Source: Halomonas halodenitrificans DSM 735
GTDB lineage: Bacteria > Pseudomonadota > Gammaproteobacteria > Pseudomonadales > Halomonadaceae
NCBI RefSeq assembly: GCF_000620045.1
Contig: NZ_KK211059.1
Location: 1-50,880, forward strand
Length of the DNA: 50,880 nucleotides
Direction of reading: 5' to 3'
Shown here: one piece after another, positions 14,559 through 26,549 of the stretch
Numbering within the stretch: the first letter of the stretch is position 1
Layout: the number at the start of each line of letters is the position of its first letter
Notes under the pieces: generated by a model
Databases searched by the model: none
Told to the model about the DNA's origin: nothing
The model's input: the letters and a program-made list of their open reading frames with translations, nothing else
Position numbers and translations under genes: made by a program

Positions 14559-17393
14559 ATGCAACAAGGCATAATGGAGTTGATGTGGCGCTCCTCTCAC
14601 GTCAGTGGCAGTAATGTCCACTATGTGGAAGCGCTCTACGAGCAGTACCTCGATGACCCCTCCGCCGTTCCCGACGAGTGGCGCCAGTATTTTGACGAGC
14701 TGCCGCGCCCCGAAGACGGCCCCCAACACGATGTTCCTCTGGCGCCCGTTCGCGATCAGTTCCATCAGCTGGCCAAGCAGCGCCGCACGGCACTGGCTCC
14801 CGCGGCCGCTGACAGCGACGCCAATCGCAAACAGGTCAGAGTGCTGCAGCTGATTAACGCCTACCGCTTCCGCGGTCACCAGAAGGCCGATATCGACCCG
14901 CTCAAGCTGCGCAGCGAAAAGCCGGTTCCCGATCTGGACCTCTCCTTCCATCAGCTGACGAAGAGCGATCTCGATACCGAGTTTCAGACGGGTTCGTTCT
15001 TCCTGGGAATGAACCAGGCCCCGCTCAAGGAGATCGTCGAGGCCCTGGAGCAGACCTACTGTCGTTCCATCGGCTGCGAGATCATGCATATCGTCGATAC
15101 CGAGGAGAAGCGCTGGCTGCAGCAACGCTTCGAGTCGGTACGCAGTGCACCGGCCTTCAAGAACGGGGTTCGTCAACACGTCCTGGAGAGGCTGACCGCC
15201 GCCGAGGGGCTGGAGAACTACCTGGCCTCCAAGTACCCCGGCACCAAGCGCTTCGGCCTGGAGGGGGGCGAGACCTTCATCCCGATGATGGATGAGCTGA
15301 TCCAGCGCGGGGGTGGCTACGGCATCAAGGAAGTGGTCATCGGCATGGCCCACCGCGGTCGACTCAACCTGCTGGTCAACATCCTGGGCAAGAATCCCGG
15401 TGACCTGATCGACGAGTTCGACGGCAAGAAGGTGATCGAGCGTGGCTCCGGCGACGTCAAGTATCACCAGGGCTTCAGTTCCAATGCCATGACTCCGGGC
15501 GGCGAGGTACACCTGGCCCTGGGCTTCAACCCTTCCCACCTCGAGATCGTCTCGCCGGTGGTCGAAGGGTCGGTGCGTGCCCGTCAGGACCGTCGCGATG
15601 ACCTCGAAGGCACCAAGGTACTGCCGATCAACGTGCATGGCGATGCCGCGTTCGCCGGTCAGGGCGTGGTCATGGAGACCTTCCAGATGTCCCAGACCCG
15701 TGCCTACAAGACCGGCGGCACGGTGCACATCGTCATCAACAACCAGGTTGGCTTTACGACGTCGCACCCCGAGGACTCGCGCTCCACGGAGTACTGTACC
15801 GATATCGCCAAGATGGTTCAGGCACCGGTCTTCCACGTCAACGGCGATGATCCCGACGCCGTGCTGCATGCCACCCAGGTGGCGCTGGATTACCGTCAGC
15901 AGTTCAAGAAGGATGTCGTGATCGACCTGGTGTGCTACCGCCGTCGCGGTCACAACGAGGCCGACGAGCCCAGCGGCACCCAGCCGATGATGTATCGCAA
16001 GATCAAGGATCACCCCTCCGCCCGGGCGATCTATGCCGAGCGGCTGGTGGCCCAGGGCGTCCTCACCGAGGACGAGGCCAAGGCGATGATCGAGACCTAT
16101 CGCGAGGACCTGTTGGCCGGCAACCATGTGGCCAACGCCCTGGTTCAGGAGCCCAACACCTCGCTGTTCGTCGACTGGAAGCCTTATCTGGGGCAGGAGT
16201 GGACCGGCCACGCCGATACGTCGGTGCCCATGAAGAAGCTGCAGCGCCTGGCGGCCAGGATGTGCGAGATTCCCGGCAACGTCGAGGTGCAGCGTCAGGT
16301 GGCCAAGATCTACGATGATCGCCGCAAGATGCAGGCCGGAGGTCTGGCACTCAACTGGGGCTTTGCCGAGACCCTGGCCTACGCCACGCTGATCGATCAG
16401 GGGCATCCGGTACGCATTACCGGCCAGGACGTTGGCCGCGGCACCTTCTCCCACCGCCATGCGGTGGTGCATAACCAGAAGGACGGCAGCGTTCATGTGC
16501 CGCTGCAGCATATGGCCGATGGCCAGCCGCGCTTCACCATCCACGACTCCTTCCTCTCCGAGGAAGCCGTGCTGGGCTTCGAGTATGGCTATGCCACCAC
16601 CGCGCCCAATGATCTGGTGATCTGGGAGGCCCAGTTCGGGGACTTCTTCAACGGTGCCCAGGTGGTGGTCGACCAGTTCATCTCTTCCGGCGAGACCAAG
16701 TGGGGGCGGCTGTGCGGGTTGACCATGCTGTTGCCTCATGGCTACGAAGGGCAGGGCCCCGAGCACTCCTCGGCGCGTCTCGAGCGCTTCCTGCAGATGT
16801 GTGCCGAACAGAACATGCAGGTCTGTGTGCCGACTACGCCGGCACAGATTTTCCATCTGCTGCGTCGCCAGGTGATTCGCAAGGTCAGAAAGCCGCTGGT
16901 GGTGATGTCGCCCAAGAGCCTGCTGCGCCACAAGGATGCCACGTCGAGCCTGGACGAGCTGGCCGAAGGCAAGTTCCAGATGGTGCTGCCCGACCAGGCC
17001 AAGCTGGAAGCGCAGAATGTCGAGCGCATCATCCTGTGTGCCGGCAAGGTCTACTATGATCTGGCCGCCTGGCGCGAGGAAAATGGCCGTGACGACGTCG
17101 CCATCCTGCGCATCGAACAGCTCTACCCCTTCCCCAAGGAGGAGCTGTTTGCGGCGATCAGGGACTATACCAACGTCACCGATATCGTGTGGTGCCAGGA
17201 AGAGCCGCTCAACCAGGGTGCCTGGTACCCGAGTCAGCACCATATGCGTGCCGTGGCGGACATGCTCAAGGACGGCCTGGGTGGCAAGTTGAAGTTTGCC
17301 GGGCGTCCGGCATCGGCGGCCCCGGCGGCCGGTTACATGTCCGTGCATACCGAACAGCAGCGCCAGCTGGTGGAAGACGCCTTCAATCTGTAA
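14559..17393 (+). CDS. sucA: 2-oxoglutarate dehydrogenase E1 component
   Basis: This thiamine-diphosphate enzyme decarboxylates 2-oxoglutarate and transfers the succinyl group to lipoyl-SucB. The start is ATG 14559, because MQQGIMELMW aligns with the N-terminus of related SucA proteins; a longer frame upstream is not supported. The 944-residue length fits. The N-terminal segment for E2 docking is followed by FGLEGGETFIPMMDELI and GMAHRGRLNLLVN. The ThDP-binding GDxxFxGQGVVxE region comes next, then NNQVGFTT. The C-terminal half has QDVGRGTFSHRHAV. The ribosome binding site (GAGAG directly before the ATG) is weak. Confidence 0.96.
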   Translation: MQQGIMELMWRSSHVSGSNVHYVEALYEQYLDDPSAVPDEWRQYFDELPRPEDGPQHDVPLAPVRDQFHQLAKQRRTALAPAAADSDANRKQVRVLQLINAYRFRGHQKADIDPLKLRSEKPVPDLDLSFHQLTKSDLDTEFQTGSFFLGMNQAPLKEIVEALEQTYCRSIGCEIMHIVDTEEKRWLQQRFESVRSAPAFKNGVRQHVLERLTAAEGLENYLASKYPGTKRFGLEGGETFIPMMDELIQRGGGYGIKEVVIGMAHRGRLNLLVNILGKNPGDLIDEFDGKKVIERGSGDVKYHQGFSSNAMTPGGEVHLALGFNPSHLEIVSPVVEGSVRARQDRRDDLEGTKVLPINVHGDAAFAGQGVVMETFQMSQTRAYKTGGTVHIVINNQVGFTTSHPEDSRSTEYCTDIAKMVQAPVFHVNGDDPDAVLHATQVALDYRQQFKKDVVIDLVCYRRRGHNEADEPSGTQPMMYRKIKDHPSARAIYAERLVAQGVLTEDEAKAMIETYREDLLAGNHVANALVQEPNTSLFVDWKPYLGQEWTGHADTSVPMKKLQRLAARMCEIPGNVEVQRQVAKIYDDRRKMQAGGLALNWGFAETLAYATLIDQGHPVRITGQDVGRGTFSHRHAVVHNQKDGSVHVPLQHMADGQPRFTIHDSFLSEEAVLGFEYGYATTAPNDLVIWEAQFGDFFNGAQVVVDQFISSGETKWGRLCGLTMLLPHGYEGQGPEHSSARLERFLQMCAEQNMQVCVPTTPAQIFHLLRRQVIRKVRKPLVVMSPKSLLRHKDATSSLDELAEGKFQMVLPDQAKLEAQNVERIILCAGKVYYDLAAWREENGRDDVAILRIEQLYPFPKEELFAAIRDYTNVTDIVWCQEEPLNQGAWYPSQHHMRAVADMLKDGLGGKLKFAGRPASAAPAAGYMSVHTEQQRQLVEDAFNL

Positions 17394-17435
17394 TGGCGCC
17401 CACCGGGACGAGACAGAACTTACAAGGGATACGTT

Positions 17436-19007
17436 ATGGCTACCGAGATCAAGGCCCCAAGCTTTCCGGAATCCGTTGCCGAAGGCAGCGTCGCCGCCTG
17501 GCACAAGCAGCCGGGAGACAGCGTCGAGCGTGACGAGCTGATCGTCGAGATCGAAACCGACAAGGTGGTGCTCGAAGTGCTGGCCCCCGAGGCCGGCGTG
17601 CTCGCCGAAACGCTGGTCGAGGAAGGCGACACCGTGGAGTCCGAGCAGCTGCTGGGCCGCATCGGTGAAGGCGAGGCCAAGGGCGACAAGGCGGCGGAGC
17701 AGAGCCAGGAACAGGGCGGCACCGAGACCGGGAAAAAGAGCGACGCCAAGGCCGAGCAGCCGGCTGCCGGCGGCGGAGAGCAGCATGAGGTGAAGGCGCC
17801 GACCTTCCCGGAATCGATCCAGGAAGGCACCGTCGCCAGCTGGAACAAGCAGGTCGGTGAGGCGGTCAAGCGCGATGAAGTGCTGGCCGAGATCGAGACC
17901 GACAAGGTGGTGCTCGAGGTCGTCGCGCCCGCCGACGGTGCCCTGGCCGAGATCAAGGCCGAGGAAGGTAGTCAGGTCGAATCCGAGGCGGTACTGGCGG
18001 TCTTCGCCGAGGGTGCCGGCGGTGCGGCGAGCACGGCCGCCGACGTCGAGCCGGGAGCCTCCGCCGACGATGGCGCCAGCGATGAGAAGGTCGGCGACAA
18101 GATTCTCGCACCCGCCGCCCGCAAGCTGGTCGCCGAGCACGATCTCGACGTCAACAGGATCGAGGGTACCGGCAAGGGCGGACGCATCCTCAAGGAGGAC
18201 GTGCAGCGCGCGGTCAAGGAGGGCTCTGCCGCCAAGAGTGCGAAAAGCGCCAAGGCGTCCGGCGGTGCTACCCAGGCCGCCGCGCCGGCACCGGCCGTCG
18301 AGGGCGAGCGTCCCGAGAAGCGCGTACCCATGAGCCGTCTGCGCCAGACCATCGCCAAGCGCCTGGTCCAGGCCCAGCAGACCGCCGCCATGCTGACCAC
18401 CTACAACGAGGTGGACATGGGGGCGGTGATGGACCTGCGTGCCCAGTACAAGGACACCTTCCTCAAGGCTCACGACGTCAAGCTCGGCTTCATGGGCTTC
18501 TTCGTCAAGGCAGCCAGCGAGGCGCTCAAGCGCTTCCCGGACGTCAACGCCTCCATCGACGGCAGCGACATCGTCTACCACGGCTATCAGGACATCGGCG
18601 TGGCGGTTTCCACTGATCGTGGCCTGGTAGTCCCCGTGCTGCGCGACACCGACAGCATGAAAGTTGCCGACGTCGAGAAGGGCATCGTCGATTTCGGCAA
18701 GCGCGCCCGTGACGGCAAGCTCGGCATCGATGAGATGCAGGGTGGCACCTTCACCATCACCAATGGCGGTATCTTCGGTTCGCTGATGTCCACGCCGATC
18801 ATCAACCCGCCGCAGACCGCGATCCTGGGCATGCACAAGATCCAGGAGCGCCCCATGGCGGTGAACGGCAAGGTCGAAATCCGTCCGATGATGTACCTTG
18901 CGGTCTCCTATGACCACCGCATGATCGATGGCAAGGATGCGGTGCAGTTCCTGGTGACCATCAAGGAGCTGCTGGAAGATCCGGCACGCTTGCTGCTGGA
19001 CATCTGA
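17436..19007 (+). CDS. sucB: Dihydrolipoyllysine succinyltransferase (E2o) with two lipoyl domains
   Basis: SucB is the core of the 2-oxoglutarate dehydrogenase complex and moves the succinyl group to CoA. This copy is 523 residues, longer than the roughly 400 of E. coli SucB. It has two N-terminal lipoyl domains (about residues 4-79 and 118-193), each with the lipoylation motif ETDKVV (Lys43 and Lys157), separated by a charged Glu/Gln/Ala linker. A peripheral-subunit-binding domain follows near 222-258 ([20 protein letters not shown]). The catalytic domain ends in SYDHRMIDG with His494 and Asp498. The two lipoyl domains share about 45 of 73 positions, pointing to internal duplication. Gene order (sucA before, lpd after) supports SucB rather than the pyruvate E2. 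Confidence 0.94.
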   Translation: MATEIKAPSFPESVAEGSVAAWHKQPGDSVERDELIVEIETDKVVLEVLAPEAGVLAETLVEEGDTVESEQLLGRIGEGEAKGDKAAEQSQEQGGTETGKKSDAKAEQPAAGGGEQHEVKAPTFPESIQEGTVASWNKQVGEAVKRDEVLAEIETDKVVLEVVAPADGALAEIKAEEGSQVESEAVLAVFAEGAGGAASTAADVEPGASADDGASDEKVGDKILAPAARKLVAEHDLDVNRIEGTGKGGRILKEDVQRAVKEGSAAKSAKSAKASGGATQAAAPAPAVEGERPEKRVPMSRLRQTIAKRLVQAQQTAAMLTTYNEVDMGAVMDLRAQYKDTFLKAHDVKLGFMGFFVKAASEALKRFPDVNASIDGSDIVYHGYQDIGVAVSTDRGLVVPVLRDTDSMKVADVEKGIVDFGKRARDGKLGIDEMQGGTFTITNGGIFGSLMSTPIINPPQTAILGMHKIQERPMAVNGKVEIRPMMYLAVSYDHRMIDGKDAVQFLVTIKELLEDPARLLLDI

Positions 19008-19028
19008 GCGGCACGAGCCGCCGGTTGA

Positions 19029-20510
<1,482 letters not shown>

Positions 20511-20542
20511 GGACAACAAGCGTCGCCCTGCGGGCGGCGTGC

Positions 20543-20569
20543 CCCCCTCCGGCCATGCATCGGAGGGGG
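20543..20569 (+). other. GC-rich hairpin between lpd and sucC
   Basis: CCCCCTCCG and CGGAGGGGG pair perfectly around a nine-base loop. No T-tract follows, so this looks like an mRNA-processing or stabilising structure, or weak attenuator, rather than a full terminator. A smaller GC-rich hairpin precedes it at about 20521-20539. Confidence 0.5.
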
Positions 20570-20649
20570 ACGGTGGCGTCCCTTGTGTCTGTCCCGCGAG
20601 GTCGAGGCGGGGCGCCGTTCGAGTCACATGCAACCAATGGCATGAATCG

Positions 20650-21815
<1,166 letters not shown>

Positions 21816-21816
<1 letters not shown>

Positions 21817-22688
21817 TGAGCATCCTGATCGACAAGAGCACCAAGGTCATCTGCCAGGGCTTCACCGGTGGCCAGGGGACCTTCCACTCCGAGCAGGCCA
21901 TTGCGTACGGTACCCAGATGGTCGGCGGCGTGACCCCGGGCAAGGGTGGCCAGGAGCATCTGGGCCTGCCGGTGTTCAACACCGTCAAGGAAGCCGTGGA
22001 GACGACCGGCGCCGAAGCCAGCGTGATCTACGTGCCGGCCCCGTTCTGCAAGGATTCCATCCTCGAGGCCGCCAACGCCGGCATCAAGCTGATCGTGTGC
22101 ATCACCGAGGGCATCCCGACCCTCGACATGCTCGACGTCAAGGTCAAGTGTGACGAGCTGGGTGTGCGCCTCATCGGGCCCAACTGCCCGGGCGTGATCA
22201 CTCCCGGCGAGACCAAGATCGGCATCATGCCGGGCCATATCCACAAGCCCGGTCGTGTGGGCATCGTGTCGCGCTCCGGCACCCTGACCTACGAGGCGGT
22301 CAAGCAGACCACGGACCATGGCTTCGGTCAGTCCACCTGTGTGGGTATCGGCGGTGACCCGATCCCGGGTTCCAACTTCATCGACATCCTCGAGATGTTC
22401 GAGAAGGATCCGGCCACCGAGGCGATCGTGATGATCGGCGAAATCGGCGGTACCGCCGAGGAAGAGGCCGCCGCCTACATCAAGGCCAACGTCTCCAAGC
22501 CGGTGGTCTCCTATATCGCCGGCGTTACCGCGCCTCCCGGCAAGCGCATGGGCCACGCCGGTGCCATCATCTCCGGTGGCACGGGAACCGCGGACGAGAA
22601 GTTCGCCGCCCTGGAAGACGCGGGTGTGAAGACCGTGCGCTCCCTGGCCGAGATCGGCGACGCGCTGAAGGCAGTGACCGGCTGGTAA
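21816..22688 (+). CDS. sucD: Succinyl-CoA synthetase alpha subunit
   Basis: SucD binds CoA and carries the phosphorylated histidine. The 290-residue protein opens [20 protein letters not shown], the CoA-binding Rossmann domain. [12 protein letters not shown] and [15 protein letters not shown] follow. The active-site loop [14 protein letters not shown] includes the catalytic histidine. It is translationally coupled to sucC through TAATG and is the last gene of the TCA cluster, followed directly by a strong terminator. Confidence 0.97.
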
Positions 22689-22718
22689 GCCGAGCACGAC
22701 TCGCGTAGAGTCAGACGC

Positions 22719-22747
22719 AAGGGCGCCCCAAGGGGCGCCCTTTCTGT
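22719..22747 (+). terminator. Terminator of the sdh-suc cluster
   Basis: AAGGGCGCCCC and its complement form an eleven-pair stem with a two-base loop, followed by a short T-rich run (TTTCTGT). Confidence 0.85.
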
Positions 22748-22784
22748 CTCGTGGGGCCCCGTCCTTGAACGGGTGATCACAAGA

Positions 22785-22806
22785 AGGGCGGCCCGTGGGC
22801 CGCCCT
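22785..22806 (-). terminator. Terminator of rnb
   Basis: AGGGCGGCCC and GGGCCGCCCT form a ten-pair stem. On the minus strand it is followed by TTCTTGT. It lies 33 bases beyond the rnb stop. Confidence 0.8.
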
Positions 22807-22838
22807 GATGAGATGTCGAATGCCGCCTGGCGGCCGAC

Positions 22839-24779
22839 TCAGCTGGCCGGGCGTGCCACCAGCGAGCGAGTCTCCTCGCGGGCCTCGACCAGTGCCACGC
22901 GCACGGAGTCGCCGAGCTTGTAGCGCTCCTCGCTTTCGATCTGGATACGCCCTTCCTTGTCGTCGATGGCGACCTTGTTGCGCTCGCTGTGCATCATCGG
23001 CGCAGGAACGAAGGCGGTGGCCCCATTGGCCGTCAGGCGCACACGCATGCCGCCGCGGTTGATCTGGATGATCTCGGCGTCGAAGGTCTCCTGGGACTCG
23101 GCCGCGGGGGTCAGGTAGCGCACATAGAGCCAGTCCTTGACGTCGCGTTCGGCCATGCGATTGAGGCGCCGCCGCTCCGTGAGCTGCTCGGTGAGCTCGA
23201 GGCTCGCCTCCGCCGGCGCCTGCTCGCCCTTGAGGACCCGCTTGATCAGTCGATGATTGACCATGTCGCCGTACTTGCGGATCGGCGAGGTCCAGGTGGC
23301 GTAGGCCGGAAGCCCCAGGCCGAAGTGGGGTCCGGGTCTTGCGGACATGCTGGTAAAGCCCTGGAAGCGGCGCAGGCGGGCATCGAGCCAGGCGTCATCG
23401 CGGCCTTCCAGCTCGCGCTTGAGTTCCTTGTAGCGCGGCAGCTGGGTCAGCGCCTCACGCTCGACCTCGATGGACTGGCTGGCCAGGAATTCCTGGGCGG
23501 CATCGGCCTTGTCTTCCTCGAAGGCGCGATGCACGTTGAAGATGCCGTGGCCCACATGCGCTGCCAGCAGGTCGGCACAGCAGGCGTTGGCGACGATCAT
23601 CGATTCCTCGATCATGCGGTTGGCGATGCGCCGCTCCTCGGTGCGGATCTCCAGCACGTTGCCGGCGCTGTCGAGATCGAAGACGAAGTCGGGGCGATCC
23701 TTGAACACCAGGGCATGCTCGGCGCGCCAGGCGCTGCGCGCCTCGGTGAGGTCGCGTAGTGCCTTGAGCTGCTCGCCGATGCTGTCTGTCGGCGCCCAGT
23801 CGCCCTGGCCTTCCAGCCAGTCGGAAACCCGATCATAGGCCAGTCGGGCATGGGACATCGCGGTGGCGGCAAAGAAGCGATAGTCGCCCAGGCTGCCGTC
23901 GGCATGCACGGTGAGCGTGCACGCCAGCACGGGACGCTCCTGGTCTGCCCACAGCGAGCAGAGATCGTCGGCCAGCTGCTCGGGCAGCATGGTGACGTTC
24001 TGCCCCGGGAGGTAGACGGTGAAGGCGCGGGTGCGTGCCTCGAGGTCGGCGGCGTGGCCCTCTTCGATGTAGGCGGTGGGGTCGGCAATGGCCACGCTTA
24101 GGTCCCAGCCGCCGTCCGACCGAGTCACGATGCGCAGGGCATCGTCCATGTCGCGGGTCTTTTCCCCGTCGATGGTAAAGAACGGCTCGGCGGTCAGGTC
24201 CTCGCGCTCGAGGCTCTCGTCACGCAGCGGCCAGTCGTCGCCGGCATCCGGGCATTCCTGCTCCAGGGCATGGCGGGCGAGGGTCACGCGCCATGGCACG
24301 GCCGGGTTGTCGGCCTTGGCCACCAGTTCATCGATCTGGGTGAAGAAACCGCGGTCGTCGGTCTTCATGGGGTGGCGCACCAGGCGTGCCACCACCCAGT
24401 CGCCATCATCGATCGTGTTCTCATCGAGGCTGCGCTTGATGCGTGCCTTGAAGATGTTCTTGATGGAGGGATGGTCGGCCACCACGGCCAGGCGGCCATC
24501 GCGTTTCTGGACCCGGGCGATAAAGCGGTCCAGCCCCTGCTCGATCAGGGTGTCGGGTTCAACGCTCTTCTTCTCTCCCTCCTCATGAAGCACGGCTGCC
24601 ACGCGGTCGCCATGCAGTACCTGCTTCATGGCGGGAGGGGGGACAAAATAGGAGTCGCCTTCGTCGGTCTCGAGGAAGCCGAAGCCCTTGTCGGTGGCCT
24701 TGATCACGCCCTCGACACGAGGGGTGGTAGAGCGAATCTGTTGCTTGAGCTGGGCAAGCATGGCGTTGTTTTGCAGCAT
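22839..24779 (-). CDS. rnb: Exoribonuclease II
   Basis: RNase II degrades single-stranded RNA processively from the 3' end in the cytoplasm. The chosen start, ATG 24779, gives 646 residues and an N-terminus (MLQNNAMLAQLKQQIRS) aligning with E. coli RNase II, which is 644 residues; a GTG two codons upstream is possible. Cold-shock domains occupy about residues 15-170. The RNB catalytic domain follows, with its cluster of acidic residues in TIDGEKTRDMDDAL. RPGPHFGLGLPAYATWTSPIRKYGDMVNH is the strongly conserved RNA-binding and catalytic region. A C-terminal S1 domain (INRGGMRVRL) ends the protein. It appears monocistronic. Confidence 0.94.
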   Translation of the reverse strand: MLQNNAMLAQLKQQIRSTTPRVEGVIKATDKGFGFLETDEGDSYFVPPPAMKQVLHGDRVAAVLHEEGEKKSVEPDTLIEQGLDRFIARVQKRDGRLAVVADHPSIKNIFKARIKRSLDENTIDDGDWVVARLVRHPMKTDDRGFFTQIDELVAKADNPAVPWRVTLARHALEQECPDAGDDWPLRDESLEREDLTAEPFFTIDGEKTRDMDDALRIVTRSDGGWDLSVAIADPTAYIEEGHAADLEARTRAFTVYLPGQNVTMLPEQLADDLCSLWADQERPVLACTLTVHADGSLGDYRFFAATAMSHARLAYDRVSDWLEGQGDWAPTDSIGEQLKALRDLTEARSAWRAEHALVFKDRPDFVFDLDSAGNVLEIRTEERRIANRMIEESMIVANACCADLLAAHVGHGIFNVHRAFEEDKADAAQEFLASQSIEVEREALTQLPRYKELKRELEGRDDAWLDARLRRFQGFTSMSARPGPHFGLGLPAYATWTSPIRKYGDMVNHRLIKRVLKGEQAPAEASLELTEQLTERRRLNRMAERDVKDWLYVRYLTPAAESQETFDAEIIQINRGGMRVRLTANGATAFVPAPMMHSERNKVAIDDKEGRIQIESEERYKLGDSVRVALVEAREETRSLVARPAS

Positions 24780-24948
24780 GATCACGAACGTGTGGCGGGG
24801 ATAGGCTGGTCACTATACGGATTCCCGGGCGCCGCGCCAAACGCGACATGCGGGCGTGTCGTGAATGGGCGGCGCGGTCGGAAAGAGCGCTTCGAAGCGC
24901 CTGCCGGCGCCGTCGGGCACCGGTGGGAGAGGCGGGTAGACGTCGGGG

Positions 24949-25389
24949 TCAGCGGACCGTGATCACCGTGCACTCGGCGGTATGCGCCACCTTGTGGGAC
25001 ACGCTGCCGACCACGAAGCCCTTGAGATCGCTTAAGCCACGACTGCCCATGACGATGGCATCGACGCCACGCTTGCGCGACTCGGAGAGGATGGCGCGAG
25101 CCGGATCGCCCTGGGCGATCACGGTTTCGACCCGGGTGGCACCCTGTTCGCGAGCCGCCTCGGCGGCGCGGCTGGCCACCTGTTTGCCGGCCTCTTCGCG
25201 CTCTTCGCGAGAGGCCTCGATGGCGATGGCGCCGACGCCCCATACCAGAGTGGTCTCGTGGGAAAGCTCCTCGGGGATATGCACGAGGTGCAGGGTGCTG
25301 CCGTCCTGGCTAGCCAGCTGGCAGGCCACGGTGAGCGCCTTCTGTGCGTGTTCTGAACCATCGATGGGAACCAGGATGGAGGTATACAT
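24949..25389 (-). CDS. Universal stress protein (UspA family)
   Basis: The 146-residue single-domain Usp has the typical start MYTSILVPIDGSEHAQKAL. The ATP-binding loop is GSRGLSDLKGFVVGS (pattern G-2x-G-9x-GS) near residues 119-133, followed by CTVITVR. Presence of that loop suggests the ATP-binding subclass. The start is supported by AAGGAG eight bases upstream. It is probably a cytoplasmic dimer expressed on its own. Specific stress role is unknown; TeaD-type Usps in Halomonas regulate ectoine transport, but no such transporter is adjacent here. Confidence 0.92.
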   Translation of the reverse strand: MYTSILVPIDGSEHAQKALTVACQLASQDGSTLHLVHIPEELSHETTLVWGVGAIAIEASREEREEAGKQVASRAAEAAREQGATRVETVIAQGDPARAILSESRKRGVDAIVMGSRGLSDLKGFVVGSVSHKVAHTAECTVITVR

Positions 25390-25505
25390 GGAGAGACTCC
25401 TTGCGGGCTGGGAGTGATGATCGATCTGGGTATCCTTTGAGCCTACCCACTTTCCCCGCCGGGGTCATGCTCCATGATGCTCGGCGGAAACAAGCTTGAT
25501 CTGTA

Positions 25506-26549
25506 TCAAGCCTGTCGGCGCTCGCCATCCGCCTCCAGGCGACGCAGCTGTTGCCATAGCTCCCGGCGCAGGCTCGCCAGGCGCGGCGCCTGGCCTTCGT
25601 CGAAGGGCAGTGGGCGAGTCAGGCGCTGGGTGCGCAGCCCCAGTCGAGCGCTGGTCAGGCCGATACCCAGCCCCTGGGCGGCCCGTGTGGAGAGACGCCC
25701 GGCGAGGTTCATCGAGAGCATTTCCATTCCGGCGTCGCCGGCCATTTCGGTGGCGCCGGCGAAGGCCATCTGGTGGAGCACCTCGCGCAGCAGGCGCAGC
25801 CGCGCGGCATAGCCAAGCTCCAGCCCATACAGGCGGCACAGGCGGTCGACCATTGCCAGGCTGCGCCAGGCCACCAGCGCCATATCCACCAGGGTGAGCG
25901 GGCTGACCGCCACCATGACCGCGGTCTCGCCGGACATGCGTGATACCAGGCGGCGTGCCGCCCGGTCCCGCGGGGCCAGCAGATGGTGGTCGAGGAGGGG
26001 ATAGAGTTCGGCCGCCCCATGGTGGGACTGTCTCGCGGCCAGGAAGGCCTGCCAGTGCGGATGGTCGGTATCCAGCCCCAGGGCCCGGCGCAGGGCGTCG
26101 GCGGTGGCGTCGGCCTCGCGGCGGGAGGCGCTGGGGAGCTCGCTCAGGCGCTTGCGTAGCCGGTCATGGCGACGCAGTCGGCGCAGGCGCCACAGCTCTC
26201 GGCCCAGCGCCGAGCCGCCAAGCGTCAAGGCGAGCAGCAGCAACAGGCTCCAGGCGCCGTCTAGCCAGTTGCCCCCCAGGCTCGCCGCATAAAGGGTGGT
26301 GCCGGCCTCCACGGCCCCGAGTCCCAGGGTGGCGCCGAGCAGCACGAGTAACCCCCAGCGTCGTTTGCGCGGGCGTCCCAGGCTGGCCTCCAGCGCCGGC
26401 TCGGGCGGCGCATCCCGAGGCGCCAGCGCCTGGCTCGGCAGGTCGTGGGCGAAGGCTTCGGGCGGGCGGGGATCCGTCACCGTCGACGAGGCGGCCGGCG
26501 CGTCGGGGGCAAAGCGCCGACCGGGGAGAGGGTCACGCGGTGTACTCAC
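25506..26549 (-). CDS. ycjF: YcjF-family membrane protein (TIGR01620/DUF697)
   Basis: The 347-residue protein has a proline- and alanine-rich cytoplasmic N-terminus of about 60 residues. Two transmembrane helices follow, near 65-90 and 97-115. The conserved DUF697-like C-terminal half contains SGETAVMVAVSPLTLVDMAL, then LYGLELGYAARLRLLREVL and AARLSTRAAQGLGIGLTSAR, as in E. coli YcjF. Function is unknown. Its start overlaps the stop of ycjX by four bases (ATGA), the same pairing as in E. coli, where the genes belong to a stress-inducible unit. Confidence 0.88.
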   Translation of the reverse strand: MSTPRDPLPGRRFAPDAPAASSTVTDPRPPEAFAHDLPSQALAPRDAPPEPALEASLGRPRKRRWGLLVLLGATLGLGAVEAGTTLYAASLGGNWLDGAWSLLLLLALTLGGSALGRELWRLRRLRRHDRLRKRLSELPSASRREADATADALRRALGLDTDHPHWQAFLAARQSHHGAAELYPLLDHHLLAPRDRAARRLVSRMSGETAVMVAVSPLTLVDMALVAWRSLAMVDRLCRLYGLELGYAARLRLLREVLHQMAFAGATEMAGDAGMEMLSMNLAGRLSTRAAQGLGIGLTSARLGLRTQRLTRPLPFDEGQAPRLASLRRELWQQLRRLEADGERRQA

